Shown: positions 43,198 through 52,457, counted from the stretch's first letter. The stretch: DNA of 64,000 nt from Clostridiales bacterium (GCA_017451265.1 JAFSPU010000012.1:1-64000), one strand, 5' to 3'. Numbers and translations are program-made. Notes: a model not told the origin generated them from the sequence alone.

Positions 43198-45558
43198 TCA
43201 GCCGAGTCCGCATAAGATGCAGATCATTCTTGCGATGAACGCCATCACCCATGCCAGAGTGCACTGGAAGATGACGACTGACAGTGCCCACTTGCGGCCC
43301 ATCTCGCGGCGGATGGCTGCGACTGCTGCCACGCAGGGCGTGTAGATCAGTGAGAACACGAGCATCGATACCGCAGCGGTAGTGCCGAGGGATACCAGGC
43401 TGTCACCGAACATGGATGTCATTACTGCGACGACGCTTTCCTTGGCCATGAAGCCGGAGATGAGTGACGTGATGATGCGCCAGTCTCCGAGGCCTATCGG
43501 CGCCATGACGGGCTCGAGTATTCCCGCGATGCTTGCGAGCATGCTGTCGTGAGGGCTCTGTGTCAGGTTAAGACCGAAGTCGAAGTGTGACAGGAACCAG
43601 ACCACGATGGTCGCGATCAGGATTACCGAGAACGCGCGCTGGATGAAGTCCTTGCTCTTCTCCCACATGAGCTGCGTGACATTGCGCGCGCCGGGGAGAC
43701 GGTAGTTCGGAAGCTCCATTACGAAAGGCACGGCTTCACCCTTGAAGATGGTGTGCTTGAAGCCAGTGGCCGCGAGTATTCCCGTGAGTATGCCGAGCAG
43801 GTAGATCAGCGTGATAATAAGCCAGCTGTAGCCGGGGAAGAAAACGCTTACGAAGAAGCCGTAGATGGGAAGCTTTGCCGTACATGACATGAAGGGCGTG
43901 AGCAGGATCGTCATCTTACGGTCGCGCTCGGAAGGGAGTGTGCGCGAGCTCATTACGGCGGGAACCGTGCAGCCGAAGCCGATCAGCATGGGCACAATGC
44001 TCCTGCCGGAAAGGCCGATCTTTCTTAAAAGCTTATCCATTACGAAAGCCACACGCGCGATGTAACCGCTGTCTTCAAGCAGTGAAAGGAAGAAGAACAG
44101 CAGGATAACGATAGGGAGGAAGCTGACGACTGTGCCTACGCCCTCGAAGATACCGTCCAGCACGAGGCTTTGGATGGCCTCCGTGACGTTGGCGGCTTCC
44201 ATGCCTTTCTGCACTATGCTGCCGAGCAGCTCGATTCCCGAGGCGAGCAGGTCCTGGAAGAAAGGTCCTATCAGGAAGAATGTCAGGTAGAACACGAGGC
44301 CCATGATGAGAATGAACATGGGGATCGCGGTGAAGCGGCCTGTGAGGACCGTATCAATCTTGCGGCTTCTTATGTGCTCGCGGCTCTCGTGCGGCTTGAT
44401 GACGCACTCTTCGCACAGCTTCTTGATGAAGTCGAATCTCATCTCCGCCATGGCAGCGCTGTGGTCGAGGCCGCGCTCGTTCTCCATCTGGAGGATTATG
44501 TGCTCGAGCATCTCCTGCTCGTTCTTATCAAGCTTAAGCATCTCCACGAAAGACATGTCACCCTCAAGGAGCTTGGCTGCCGCAAATCTGAAAGGGATGC
44601 CCTCACGCTTGCCGTGGTCTTCTATGAGGTGGCTTACCGCGTGGAAAGCTCTGTGTACTGCGCCGCCGTGGTCTTCAGGGTCACAGTAGTCGTATCTGAC
44701 AGGCCTTTCCTGGTACTTGGCAATGTGCACTGCGTGGCGCACGAGTTCGTCTACACCTTCGTTCTTGGCAGCTGAGATCGGGACTACCGGCACGCCGAGC
44801 ATGGCCTCCATGGAGTTTACGTCGACGGTGCCGCCGTTGCCGCGCAGCTCGTCCATCATATTAAGAGCCACTACCATGGGCATGTTCAGCTCCAGAAGTT
44901 GCATCGTAAGGTAAAGGTTACGCTCGATGTTGGTGGCGTCCACGATGTTGATGATGGCCTTGGGCTTCTCGTTAAGTACGAAGTTTCTGGAGACCATCTC
45001 CTCGCTTGAGAACGGGGACATGGAGTAGATGCCGGGAAGGTCTGTGATGAGGGTGTTTTCTTGCCCCCTTATCTGGCCGTCCTTACGGTCGACCGTGACG
45101 CCCGGGAAGTTTCCGACATGCTGGTTGGAGCCTGTGAGCTGGTTAAACAGCGTTGTCTTGCCGCAGTTCTGGTTGCCTACGAGCGCGAAAGTAAGGAGCG
45201 TTCCCTCAGGAAGCGGATCTCCGTCCCCCTCACGGTGAAAACGGCCTTCCTCACCGAGACCAGGGTGTTCTGCCGTCTTGCGGTCGGACAGGGTCTTCTT
45301 GTTGACTGATGCCTTCTCGGGCTCCTTGCCGGGTTCGATCTGTTCTATACCGATCTGCTCGGCCTCCGCGAGCCTTAAGGTAAGCTCGTAGCCGTGTATG
45401 CGGAGCTCCATGGGGTCGCCCATAGGAGCGAACTTGATTACCGTTACTTCGGCACCGGGTATCATACCCATATCAAGGAAATGCTGTCGTAGTGCGCCCT
45501 CACCGCCGACTTCCGTAATGCGGGCGGACTGACCGGGTTTTAATGTATTAAGTTTCAT
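43198..45558 (-). CDS. feoB: FeoA-FeoB fusion, ferrous iron transporter
   Basis: 786 residues. A FeoA SH3-like domain (1-75, MIPGAEVTVIKFAPMGDP) is joined through a charged linker to FeoB: GTPase G1 GNQNCGKTT (128-136), G3 DLPGIYSMSPFSSEE, G4 NMMDEL region, then the GDI helices and a membrane domain with two Gate motifs and the FeoB core (FGCTVPAVMSSRTLPSERDR). It imports Fe2+ using GTP. The gene lies 2 nt after the DtxR/MntR-type repressor and is followed by the Cys-rich peptide, so regulator, transporter and peptide form one operon. Confidence 0.92.
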   Translation of the reverse strand: MKLNTLKPGQSARITEVGGEGALRQHFLDMGMIPGAEVTVIKFAPMGDPMELRIHGYELTLRLAEAEQIGIEQIEPGKEPEKASVNKKTLSDRKTAEHPGLGEEGRFHREGDGDPLPEGTLLTFALVGNQNCGKTTLFNQLTGSNQHVGNFPGVTVDRKDGQIRGQENTLITDLPGIYSMSPFSSEEMVSRNFVLNEKPKAIINIVDATNIERNLYLTMQLLELNMPMVVALNMMDELRGNGGTVDVNSMEAMLGVPVVPISAAKNEGVDELVRHAVHIAKYQERPVRYDYCDPEDHGGAVHRAFHAVSHLIEDHGKREGIPFRFAAAKLLEGDMSFVEMLKLDKNEQEMLEHIILQMENERGLDHSAAMAEMRFDFIKKLCEECVIKPHESREHIRSRKIDTVLTGRFTAIPMFILIMGLVFYLTFFLIGPFFQDLLASGIELLGSIVQKGMEAANVTEAIQSLVLDGIFEGVGTVVSFLPIVILLFFFLSLLEDSGYIARVAFVMDKLLRKIGLSGRSIVPMLIGFGCTVPAVMSSRTLPSERDRKMTILLTPFMSCTAKLPIYGFFVSVFFPGYSWLIITLIYLLGILTGILAATGFKHTIFKGEAVPFVMELPNYRLPGARNVTQLMWEKSKDFIQRAFSVILIATIVVWFLSHFDFGLNLTQSPHDSMLASIAGILEPVMAPIGLGDWRIITSLISGFMAKESVVAVMTSMFGDSLVSLGTTAAVSMLVFSLIYTPCVAAVAAIRREMGRKWALSVVIFQCTLAWVMAFIARMICILCGLG

Positions 45559-45560
45559 GA

Positions 45561-45926
45561 TTACTTCTTATGCTGCTCCTGATGCGCTTTGATCGCATTG
45601 AAGGTCTTGTCGCTTATGTAGTGCTCGATGCGGCAAGCGTCTTCGGAAGCTGTTTTCTCGTCGACCCCGATGCTGATGAGCATTTCGGTGAGAACTACAT
45701 GACGCTCGTAGATCTTCTTGGCCTTAGCTGCGCCCTTGCGCGTGAGCTTGAGAGAACCGTCTTCTCCGACCTTGACCATGTCTTCTTCCTTGAGGATGCC
45801 GAGTGCGCGGCTTACGGAGGGCTTGCTGAAGCCCATGTGGTTGCCGACGTCGATGGCGCGGACATTAGGGTTTTCCCGGGAAAGAACATATATAGTCTCG
45901 AGATACATCTCGCCTGATTCCTGCAT
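45561..45926 (-). CDS. DtxR/MntR-family metal-dependent repressor
   Basis: 121 residues. An N-terminal winged helix (YLETIYVLSRE, VGNHMGFSKPSVSRALGILK) is followed by a short metal-binding dimerisation part (RHVVLTEMLISIG, EDACRIEHYISD). Fe2+ or Mn2+ bound at the His/Glu/Asp ligands would trigger DNA binding. It lacks the C-terminal SH3-like domain of IdeR/DtxR, like the short MntR group. GAGGAG lies 7 nt before ATG 45926. Its context (feoAB fusion downstream, GTTAGC palindromes upstream) points to autoregulated iron control. Confidence 0.88.
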   Translation of the reverse strand: MQESGEMYLETIYVLSRENPNVRAIDVGNHMGFSKPSVSRALGILKEEDMVKVGEDGSLKLTRKGAAKAKKIYERHVVLTEMLISIGVDEKTASEDACRIEHYISDKTFNAIKAHQEQHKK

Positions 45927-45959
45927 AGTGACGCTCCTCTTATATTATTAATATACGCG

Positions 45960-46091
45960 GTTAGCTTATCACAACTGCCGGGAAACCGCCACCTGAAAAT
46001 CTCTATTGACAAGTTAGCGAACGGTAACTACAATGTGTGCGGTTAGCCTTGCCTAACTAATATATATAAGTACTGGTTAGCGGAAGCTAAC
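45960..46091. promoter_or_regulatory. Iron-repressor operators and divergent feo promoters
   Basis: A consensus promoter TTGACA (46006-46011), 17-bp spacer, TACAAT (46029-46034) drives the plus-strand feo operon. Operator 1, GTTAGCGAACGGTAAC (46013-46028), fills the spacer. Operator 2, GTTAGCCTTGCCTAAC (46042-46057), covers the start-site region, and operator 3, GTTAGCGGAAGCTAAC (46076-46091), a perfect 6-4-6 palindrome, lies in the leader. A weaker half-site (GTTAGC at 45960-45965) faces the repressor gene. This GTTAGC-N4-GCTAAC form fits DtxR-family sites. Confidence 0.85.
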
Positions 46092-46105
46092 GTATGGAGG
46101 AGACA

Positions 46106-46318
46106 ATGATGCCGCTTAATCTTGCAGATGTAGGTGAACCCCAAATCATAAAGAAACTGGGCGGAAGCCCTGAAGTGAAGAAGCATTTGGAGGACATGGG
46201 CTTTAACGTAGGCGGTGAAATAAGCGTTGTCAGCACTCTTAACGGCAACCTGATCGTTAAGGTCAAGGAGAGCCGTGTGGCGGTAAGTGAAGAGCTTGCC
46301 CGAAGGATCATGATCTAA
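46106..46318 (+). CDS. feoA: FeoA-domain protein (first copy)
   Basis: A 70-residue FeoA, an SH3-like accessory factor that binds FeoB and supports ferrous iron uptake (MMPLNLADVGEPQIIKKLGG, then ISVVSTLNGNLIVKVKESRVA). I prefer ATG 46106, 5 nt after GGAGGAG, over ATG 46094, which lies inside the ribosome binding region and next to operator 3. A second FeoA gene follows after 17 nt. Confidence 0.85.
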   Translation: MMPLNLADVGEPQIIKKLGGSPEVKKHLEDMGFNVGGEISVVSTLNGNLIVKVKESRVAVSEELARRIMI

Positions 46319-46335
46319 AAACAGGAGGGAAATAT

Positions 46336-46557
46336 ATGAAAACACTGAAGGACGTAAAGATCGGTCAGACGGTTACGGTGGTGAAGCTCCACGGTGAAGG
46401 TGCCGTTAAGCGCCGCATCATGGACATGGGTATCACCAAGGGCACATCGGTTTATGTGCGTAAGGTAGCTCCCCTGGGAGACCCGGTCGAAGTAACTGTT
46501 AGAAACTATGAGCTTTCGCTTCGTAAGGCTGATGCCGAGATGATCGAAGTGGAGTAA
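46336..46557 (+). CDS. feoA: FeoA-domain protein (second copy)
   Basis: A 73-residue FeoA with the classic pattern LKDVKIGQTVTVVKLHGEG, MDMGITKGTSVYVRKVAPLG, ELSLRKADAEMIEVE. Tandem feoA genes before feoB are common in Clostridia; the two differ strongly and probably act as a pair. AGGAGGG lies upstream; feoB starts 21 nt later. Confidence 0.9.
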   Translation: MKTLKDVKIGQTVTVVKLHGEGAVKRRIMDMGITKGTSVYVRKVAPLGDPVEVTVRNYELSLRKADAEMIEVE

Positions 46558-46578
46558 TGAAGGAAAGGAATCGGAGTA

Positions 46579-48969
46579 ATGAGTACAGTAATAGCCTTAG
46601 CAGGTAACCCGAACAGCGGTAAGACGACCCTGTTCAATTCGCTGACCGGATCCAACCAGTTCGTAGGTAACTGGCCCGGCGTAACGGTAGAGAAGAAGGA
46701 AGGTAAGCTTAAGAAGCACGATGATGTAACCATCACGGACCTTCCCGGTATCTACTCACTTTCCCCGTATACACTCGAGGAAGTAGTTGCGAGAAACTAC
46801 CTGATCAATGAGCGTCCTGATGCCATCCTTAACATCATCGACGGTACTAACCTCGAGCGTAACCTTTATCTGACAACACAGCTTACCGAGCTCGGTATCC
46901 CTGTAGTAGTCGCTGTAAACATGATGGATATCGTGGAGAAGAACGGCGACAAGATCAATACAGAAGAGCTTTCAAGACAGCTCGGCTGTAAGGTGGTTAA
47001 CATCTCCGCCCTGAAGGGTGACGGTGTCATCTCCGCTGCTGAGGCTGCTATCGAAGCGGCCAAGAACGGCAAGACAGTTCCGATGCATACATTCTCAGGC
47101 CCCGTTGAGCATGCGCTTGCACATATCGAGGAGGCTGCGGTTCACGGTCTTCCGGAGGAGAGACAGAGATGGTATGCGATCAAGATCTTCGAGAGAGACG
47201 ACAAGGTCTTAGAGCAGCTTAATATTGCTCCCGAGACGATGAAGCATATAGAGAGTGACATCGCTGCTGCCGAGAAGGAACTCGATGACGATGCAGAGAG
47301 CATTATCACAAATGAGCGTTATATCTATATCGCAGAAGTCATCAAGGCCTGCTACAAGAAGAAAAATGCAGGCGGACTTACAACATCCGATAAGATCGAT
47401 AAGATCGTAACTAACAGATGGCTCGGTCTTCCTATATTCGCAGTGATCATGTACCTTGTTTACTGGATTGCGATGGTTGGTGTCGGTGCTCCTGCCACAG
47501 ACTTTACCAACGACTGCATCTTCGGTGACGGATTCCACCTTTTCGGCATGGACGGCGGTTACGGTGAGATCGCAGAAGAATATGCGGGTGCATCCGCTAT
47601 CGTTGACGGTTACGACGCTTATGTCGAAGAGAACGGTGAGGCTCCCGCAGTTGAGTTTACTTACGAAGTAGAAGACGAGGAGACACTCGAGATTACAGAG
47701 GAGACAGCAACTATCGCAGAGTACGAAGACGCAGCTGCTTTCCTTGATGAGATCGGTGACGAGCCTGATCCTGCCGATTACGGCACATGGGTTCCCGGCA
47801 TCCCGGCTCTTGTAGAGAGCGGCCTTGATGCAGCTAATGCTTCTGACTGGCTCAAGGGTCTTATCCTTGACGGTATCGTAGCAGGTGTCGGCGCTGTTCT
47901 GGGCTTCGTTCCCCAGATGCTCGTACTCTTCCTGATGCTCGCTTTCCTCGAGGCTTGCGGTTACATGGCTCGTATCGCATTCGTACTTGACCGTATCTTC
48001 AGAAAGTTCGGTCTCTCCGGTAAGTCCTTCATTCCTATGCTCGTAGGCGTAGGCTGCGGCGTTCCCGGCATCATGGCGAGCCGTACGATAGAGAATGAGC
48101 GTGACAGAAGAATGACTATCATGACGACGACGTTCATTCCCTGCGGCGCTAAGCTTCCTTTCATCGGAATGGTCGTAGGTGCCATCTTCGGCGGTAACGC
48201 TTGGATCTCTGCTTCCGCTTACTTCATCGGTATGGCTGCCATCATCATCTCCGGTATCATGCTCAAGAAGACAAAGATGTTCTCAGGTCAGCCTGCTCCT
48301 TTCGTAATGGAGCTCCCGGCTTACCACATGCCTACACTCGGCAATGTTCTGAGATCCATGTGGGAGCGCGGCTGGTCCTTCATCAAGAAGGCAGGAACTA
48401 TCATCCTTCTTTCCACTATCGTTGTATGGTTCACAAGCTTCTTCGGCTTCACTGACGAGGGCTTCCGTATGCTCTCTGAGGACGAGCTCGATCTTTCCTT
48501 GCTTGCTACAATCGGTAACGCCATCGCATGGATCTTCATCCCTCTTGGCTGGGGTAACTGGCAGGCAACTGTCGCTTCCATCACAGGCCTCGTAGCTAAG
48601 GAAAATATCGTAGGTACTATGGGTATCCTCTACGGCGGCGGAGAGCTTACAGCGTGGCAGACACTTGCTCAGAACTTCAACGGCGTAACAGGTATGTCCT
48701 TCCTCGTATTCAACCTCTTGTGCGCACCCTGCTTCGCAGCTATCGGTGCTATCAAGCGTGAGATGAATAACGCTAAGTGGACATGGTTCGCCATCGCATA
48801 TCAGTGTGGTTTCGCTTATGTGATCTCACTCATGATCAACCAGTTCGGCGGTCTGTTTACAGGTAACGTAAATGTTATCGGTCTTATCTTCGCAGTGGCA
48901 GCACTCGGATTTATCATCTACATGCTGTTTATCAAGAAGTATAAGGAAGCAGACAAACTTAAGGTATAA
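46579..48969 (+). CDS. feoB: Ferrous iron transporter FeoB with acidic loop
   Basis: 796 residues. G1 GNPNSGKTTLFN at 9-20, G3 DLPGIYSLSPYTLEE, G4 NMMDIVEKNG, then GDI and a membrane domain (GCGVPGIMASRTIENERDRR, AKENIVGTMGILYGGGE). Between the first two membrane helices it has an insertion of roughly 110 residues, rich in Glu and Asp (FTYEVEDEETLEITEETATI), predicted outside the cell. The minus-strand FeoB lacks it. The acidic loop could hold Fe2+ near the entrance. No FeoA domain is fused; two feoA genes precede it. Confidence 0.92.
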   Translation: MSTVIALAGNPNSGKTTLFNSLTGSNQFVGNWPGVTVEKKEGKLKKHDDVTITDLPGIYSLSPYTLEEVVARNYLINERPDAILNIIDGTNLERNLYLTTQLTELGIPVVVAVNMMDIVEKNGDKINTEELSRQLGCKVVNISALKGDGVISAAEAAIEAAKNGKTVPMHTFSGPVEHALAHIEEAAVHGLPEERQRWYAIKIFERDDKVLEQLNIAPETMKHIESDIAAAEKELDDDAESIITNERYIYIAEVIKACYKKKNAGGLTTSDKIDKIVTNRWLGLPIFAVIMYLVYWIAMVGVGAPATDFTNDCIFGDGFHLFGMDGGYGEIAEEYAGASAIVDGYDAYVEENGEAPAVEFTYEVEDEETLEITEETATIAEYEDAAAFLDEIGDEPDPADYGTWVPGIPALVESGLDAANASDWLKGLILDGIVAGVGAVLGFVPQMLVLFLMLAFLEACGYMARIAFVLDRIFRKFGLSGKSFIPMLVGVGCGVPGIMASRTIENERDRRMTIMTTTFIPCGAKLPFIGMVVGAIFGGNAWISASAYFIGMAAIIISGIMLKKTKMFSGQPAPFVMELPAYHMPTLGNVLRSMWERGWSFIKKAGTIILLSTIVVWFTSFFGFTDEGFRMLSEDELDLSLLATIGNAIAWIFIPLGWGNWQATVASITGLVAKENIVGTMGILYGGGELTAWQTLAQNFNGVTGMSFLVFNLLCAPCFAAIGAIKREMNNAKWTWFAIAYQCGFAYVISLMINQFGGLFTGNVNVIGLIFAVAALGFIIYMLFIKKYKEADKLKV

Positions 48970-48974
48970 GGACT

Positions 48975-49157
48975 ATGCAGTGGATCGCAGATAATATCGG
49001 AAATATCGTGATAATACTCCTTCTGATCCTGATGGTGATCGGAATAATAGTGAAGCTTGTCAAAGATAAGCGTAAGGGAAGATCACCCTGCGGATGCAAC
49101 TGCAGCCACTGTGCCATGTCCGGTGCTTGTCACTACAAAGGTGACAGTAAAAACTGA
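48975..49157 (+). CDS. FeoB-associated Cys-rich membrane protein
   Basis: 60 residues: one TM helix (IGNIVIILLLILMVIGIIV) followed by a basic stretch and a cysteine cluster CGCNCSHCAMSGACHY. It is the counterpart of the 50-residue peptide on the minus strand and starts 5 nt after feoB. Its presumed role is assembly or regulation of FeoB. Confidence 0.85.
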   Translation: MQWIADNIGNIVIILLLILMVIGIIVKLVKDKRKGRSPCGCNCSHCAMSGACHYKGDSKN

Positions 49158-49189
49158 TTATACGAGTACCTCCGTATAAAAACTGCGCA

Positions 49190-49217
49190 ACCCCGTACCT
49201 TGCTCATGGTGCGGGGT
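49190..49217 (+). terminator. Hairpin terminator after the feo operon
   Basis: A 10-bp stem ACCCCGTACC / GGTGCGGGGT (one G-T pair) with an 8-nt loop. The T-tract after it is weak (ATTGTTC). A smaller inverted repeat (TATACG...CGTATA) at 49160-49179 precedes it. Confidence 0.65.
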
Positions 49218-49324
49218 ATTGTTCGGAGGGAAGGGGATAAGAATCGGAAATGATTTTGATGATGAAGAGTGAGAGAATTAAGACGAGGCAGAGTTAGCCT
49301 GAAGATAAAGCAGCAAAAAGACAT

Positions 49325-49945
49325 ATGGCTATAACGAAGGTTACAGGATTAACAGAAGAAGAACTTAACAGGATACGGTCGCTGATCGGCGAGTCGTTCG
49401 TGACTAACGAGCTTTTCCATAACTGGGGTTCTCTCGAACAACGCCGAGATGATGTCATGTGTTATATGAGCATCTATACCGATTTTGTCTATGAAGCGGG
49501 AGAACTGTATTCGAATGAAGACGGGACCGGATTTATCGGCCTCGAAGATTCCGCGCATGCTGCCAAATGGCCTCAGATAAGGATGCTGTGCCGCATGCTG
49601 GTCCGTATCAGGTTCTCGAAGATTAAGTCACTGATGAAGTTCATAAAGCAGATTGAAGGCTCGAATGCGAAGTATGCCAAGCAGCGTCACATAGATGCGC
49701 TGATGGTCTGCGTTGATAAGGATCATCAGGGTAAAGGTATCGCGACGGAACTTATTAACTTCGCCAAGGACATGGCGAAGAAGGAAGGCGTGCCGCTGCT
49801 TTTCGACACGGATATGGAAGCATATGCGAATATGTACCGGCACTTCGGGTGCGAACTGTATAACACTGTAACCGCGGATAACGGCGTGACACGCTACAGT
49901 CTGTGCTATATAGGGGAGGGAGATGATGATGCACGTGAGCGATAA
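49325..49945 (+). CDS. GNAT-family N-acetyltransferase
   Basis: 206 residues. Acetyl-CoA motif VDKDHQGKGIATELINFA near residue 137, followed by PLLFDTDMEAYANMYRHFGC. The N-terminal region is longer than in simple GNATs and resembles antibiotic/puromycin-type acetyltransferases, but the substrate is not readable. No strong ribosome binding site is visible before ATG 49325. Confidence 0.82.
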   Translation: MAITKVTGLTEEELNRIRSLIGESFVTNELFHNWGSLEQRRDDVMCYMSIYTDFVYEAGELYSNEDGTGFIGLEDSAHAAKWPQIRMLCRMLVRIRFSKIKSLMKFIKQIEGSNAKYAKQRHIDALMVCVDKDHQGKGIATELINFAKDMAKKEGVPLLFDTDMEAYANMYRHFGCELYNTVTADNGVTRYSLCYIGEGDDDARER

Positions 49946-50011
49946 CAACCTTTATGGCAAGGCGGTATTACTTGTACTATTGTGGTGAGTACGGAATCAT
50001 AAGGATAGCAA

Positions 50012-50749
50012 ATGAGATTTATTACACACGGTGACCGTAATAATAAAGCGTTGATGCTCATTCACGGGATGGGTAACACTTCCGATCTGTTTGATCCTGT
50101 CCTGAAGTATCTGCAGGATTACTGTGTCATCGTCTGCGATCTCGACGGGCATTCGGCTTCGGAGGACAGTACCTTTATAAGTGTAGAGGATTCCTGCGGG
50201 AAGATAGAAGAGTATGTAATCCGCGAGTTTAACGGTGAGCTTTACGGGCTTCTCGGGTTCTCGCTCGGAGGGACGACTGCGGTGGAGCTCATCTCGCGAG
50301 GGCAGATAAAGGTCGAAAGAACGATCCTTGATGCTGCGTTTATTATCCGCATGGGAGCGATGACATATCCATATAAGTGGCTGTTCCAGATCTCCATCTG
50401 GTTTGTGAAGAAGGATATCCGCCTGCCGCGAGGTCTTGTCGAGAGCATCATGGGTAAGGGTAATGCCGATATCATCGATACGCTCTACAAAGGAGTAAGG
50501 TTAAAGTCTATAGGCAATGCCTGCCTGTCTGCGTATAAATACGACATGAAGGATTCGATCCGCGAATATAAGAACCTTATTGTGTTCTGGCACGGCTCGA
50601 ACGAGCCCTACCCGGTTAAGAGTGCTGCACTTCTGAAGCAGTATCTGCCCCAGCTTGAAGTACGCGTGTTCGATAACATGGGTCACGGCCAGCTTCTGCA
50701 TCAGCACCCGGAAGAATACGCACGGCTGATGGTAGGTTTTCTGGGCTGA
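50012..50749 (+). CDS. Alpha/beta-hydrolase
   Basis: 245 residues. Oxyanion-hole HGMGNTSDLF at 18, nucleophile elbow GFSLGGTTAV (Ser near 88), acid Asp or Glu region (FWHGSNEPYP), and catalytic His in FDNMGHGQLLHQ near 230: a complete hydrolase triad. The substrate is unknown. AAGGA lies upstream of ATG 50012. It is separated from the next operon by a strong promoter and does not appear to be part of it. Confidence 0.82.
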   Translation: MRFITHGDRNNKALMLIHGMGNTSDLFDPVLKYLQDYCVIVCDLDGHSASEDSTFISVEDSCGKIEEYVIREFNGELYGLLGFSLGGTTAVELISRGQIKVERTILDAAFIIRMGAMTYPYKWLFQISIWFVKKDIRLPRGLVESIMGKGNADIIDTLYKGVRLKSIGNACLSAYKYDMKDSIREYKNLIVFWHGSNEPYPVKSAALLKQYLPQLEVRVFDNMGHGQLLHQHPEEYARLMVGFLG

Positions 50750-50792
50750 CAATATCACTTAGAACCGTCCCCGGTGGCTTAGGGGAATAAAG

Positions 50793-50851
50793 TTGACAAT
50801 GCAAGAGCAGGCTTCTATAATACATATGAACAAATGCTCATGTGTTCATAT
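50793..50851 (+). promoter_or_regulatory. Consensus promoter with ArsR/SmtB-like inverted repeat
   Basis: TTGACA (50793-50798), 17-bp spacer, TATAAT (50816-50821). From 50824 a perfect inverted repeat ATATGAACA-N10-TGTTCATAT (arms 50824-50832 and 50843-50851) covers the start-site region; the centre contains a related ATGCTCAT word. TGAACA...TGTTCA arms resemble sites of ArsR/SmtB repressors. No such repressor gene lies in the window. GGAGGAGG follows before GTG 50869. Confidence 0.8.
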
Positions 50852-50868
50852 GATGGAGGAGGAAGTAC

Positions 50869-51642
50869 GTGAGTTCCATTACGTTATACCAGGTCATCGC
50901 TAAGTTTTATGATCTTCTGGATGTAACTTACTTCAGAGATTATGAGAATAGTCCGCGTAAGGCTGTGCTTGAGCGCATCGGCGAAGAGGATACTGTACTC
51001 GATCTTTGCACGGGAACTGCGACCAACGCCGTCAATATCGCGAAGGCTAAGCCCTCCGTCGAGATCACGGGCATCGATCTTTCTGACAAGATGCTCGAGG
51101 TTGGCAAGTCTAAGGCCCGTAAAGCACATCTTAACAATGTTACATTAAGACAGATGGACGCGACGGAGCTTGAGTTTAAGGCAGGTTTCTTCGACACGGT
51201 ACTTATCTCGCTCGTTCTTCACGAACTCGAGGAAAATCTCGCGGGAAGGCTCATCCTGGAGGCAAAGCGTGTCCTCAATGATAACGGCAGTATTATCGTG
51301 ACGGAGTGGGAGCGCCCATCTAAAAGCTCACGGCGGGTGCTTTTCGCGCCGGTAGCGCTACTGGAGCCGAAGCCTTACAAGAGCTTTATAAAGAAGGATA
51401 TGTACAGTTATTTCGACGCTTACGGGCTTCGTGTAGACGAGTACGTGCACTGTGATTACTCGCGTGTGCTGGTGCTTCGCAAGGCGGAGGAGAAGGAGCT
51501 TGATATGGAGCTTGCGCCTTACCTCGAACAGACGAAGATGCTCCTGGAACACCATCAGGAGACGGGTATCATCAAGACCTTTATTTACAGGCATATTGGC
51601 AGGCATCTTATGAACCGTAATGTGAAGAAGGTAAGAGGATGA
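50869..51642 (+). CDS. Class I SAM-dependent methyltransferase
   Basis: 257 residues. SAM-binding motif I VLDLCTGTATNAVNIA near 44, acidic loop VEITGIDLSDKMLEVGKSKA near 64, motif with DTVLISLVLHELEE near 109. It resembles the UbiE/MenG-like family; it does not show the three-cysteine pattern of ArsM. Start GTG 50869 with GGAGGAGG upstream. It overlaps the metallo-hydrolase by 4 nt and is first in a five-gene operon. Confidence 0.85.
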   Translation: MSSITLYQVIAKFYDLLDVTYFRDYENSPRKAVLERIGEEDTVLDLCTGTATNAVNIAKAKPSVEITGIDLSDKMLEVGKSKARKAHLNNVTLRQMDATELEFKAGFFDTVLISLVLHELEENLAGRLILEAKRVLNDNGSIIVTEWERPSKSSRRVLFAPVALLEPKPYKSFIKKDMYSYFDAYGLRVDEYVHCDYSRVLVLRKAEEKELDMELAPYLEQTKMLLEHHQETGIIKTFIYRHIGRHLMNRNVKKVRG

Positions 51643-52457
51643 GAACGAAGATAACTGTGGGTATTGATAACATTGCTTCTCCGGGACTGAAGGGTGAGTG
51701 GGGACTGTCACTGCTTATCGAATATGGCGACAAGAAGCTCCTTCTTGATACCGGCGGTTCGGAGTTGTTTATCAGTAACTATAAAAAGCTCGGACTTGAT
51801 GTTGCCGATGTTGATTACGGTGTGTTAAGTCACGCCCACTGCGATCATGCGAACGGCATCCCAGCGTTCTTCGAACACAATAATAAAGCGAAGTTCTATG
51901 TAAGTGAGAATACAGCTCCTGACTGTTACGGGAAGATACTCTTCGTACGCTTCTATTCAGGTATCCCGAAGACCATGATGAGTGATTATAAAGACCGCAT
52001 CGTTAAGATATCGGGTGTAAGTGAGATCGCGGACGGAGTGTATATAGTACCTCACCGTGCAGGAGGATATCCTGAGCTTGGGAAGAAGGCACATATGCTT
52101 CGTAAGACCTCAGAAGGGTTTAAGCCCGATGGTTTCTGTCATGAACAGAGTCTGGTCATAGATTCCGATAAGGGACTTCTAATCTTCAACTCCTGTTCTC
52201 ACAGCGGACCTGAGATCATCATTTCCGAGGTAAGAGAGGCGTTCCCTGATAAGGAGATATACGGTTATCTCGGAGGCCTGCACCTGTGGGACAGACCGGA
52301 GAGTGATATCCGCGAGGCGGCGCGTGCATTCAACGAGTCTGGCATCGAATATATCGCGACCGGCCATTGCACCAAGAACAGGGCGTACAATATCCTTAAG
52401 GAAGAACTCGGAGACAGGATAGAACAGTTCCGAACAGGACTGAAGATAGAGGTGTAA
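51639..52457 (+). CDS. MBL-fold metallo-hydrolase (DHPS-like, COG1237 type)
   Basis: 272 residues. Metal ligands SHAHCDHANG near 66, a second histidine motif in FNSCSHSGPE near 187, GGLHLWD near 207 and ATGHCTKNRA near 233. The layout is that of the 7,8-dihydropterin-6-yl-methyl-(ribofuranosyl)aminobenzene-phosphate synthase-like branch of the beta-lactamase fold. The true substrate in bacteria is unknown. It is translationally coupled to the methyltransferase. Confidence 0.85.
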   Translation: MRTKITVGIDNIASPGLKGEWGLSLLIEYGDKKLLLDTGGSELFISNYKKLGLDVADVDYGVLSHAHCDHANGIPAFFEHNNKAKFYVSENTAPDCYGKILFVRFYSGIPKTMMSDYKDRIVKISGVSEIADGVYIVPHRAGGYPELGKKAHMLRKTSEGFKPDGFCHEQSLVIDSDKGLLIFNSCSHSGPEIIISEVREAFPDKEIYGYLGGLHLWDRPESDIREAARAFNESGIEYIATGHCTKNRAYNILKEELGDRIEQFRTGLKIEV

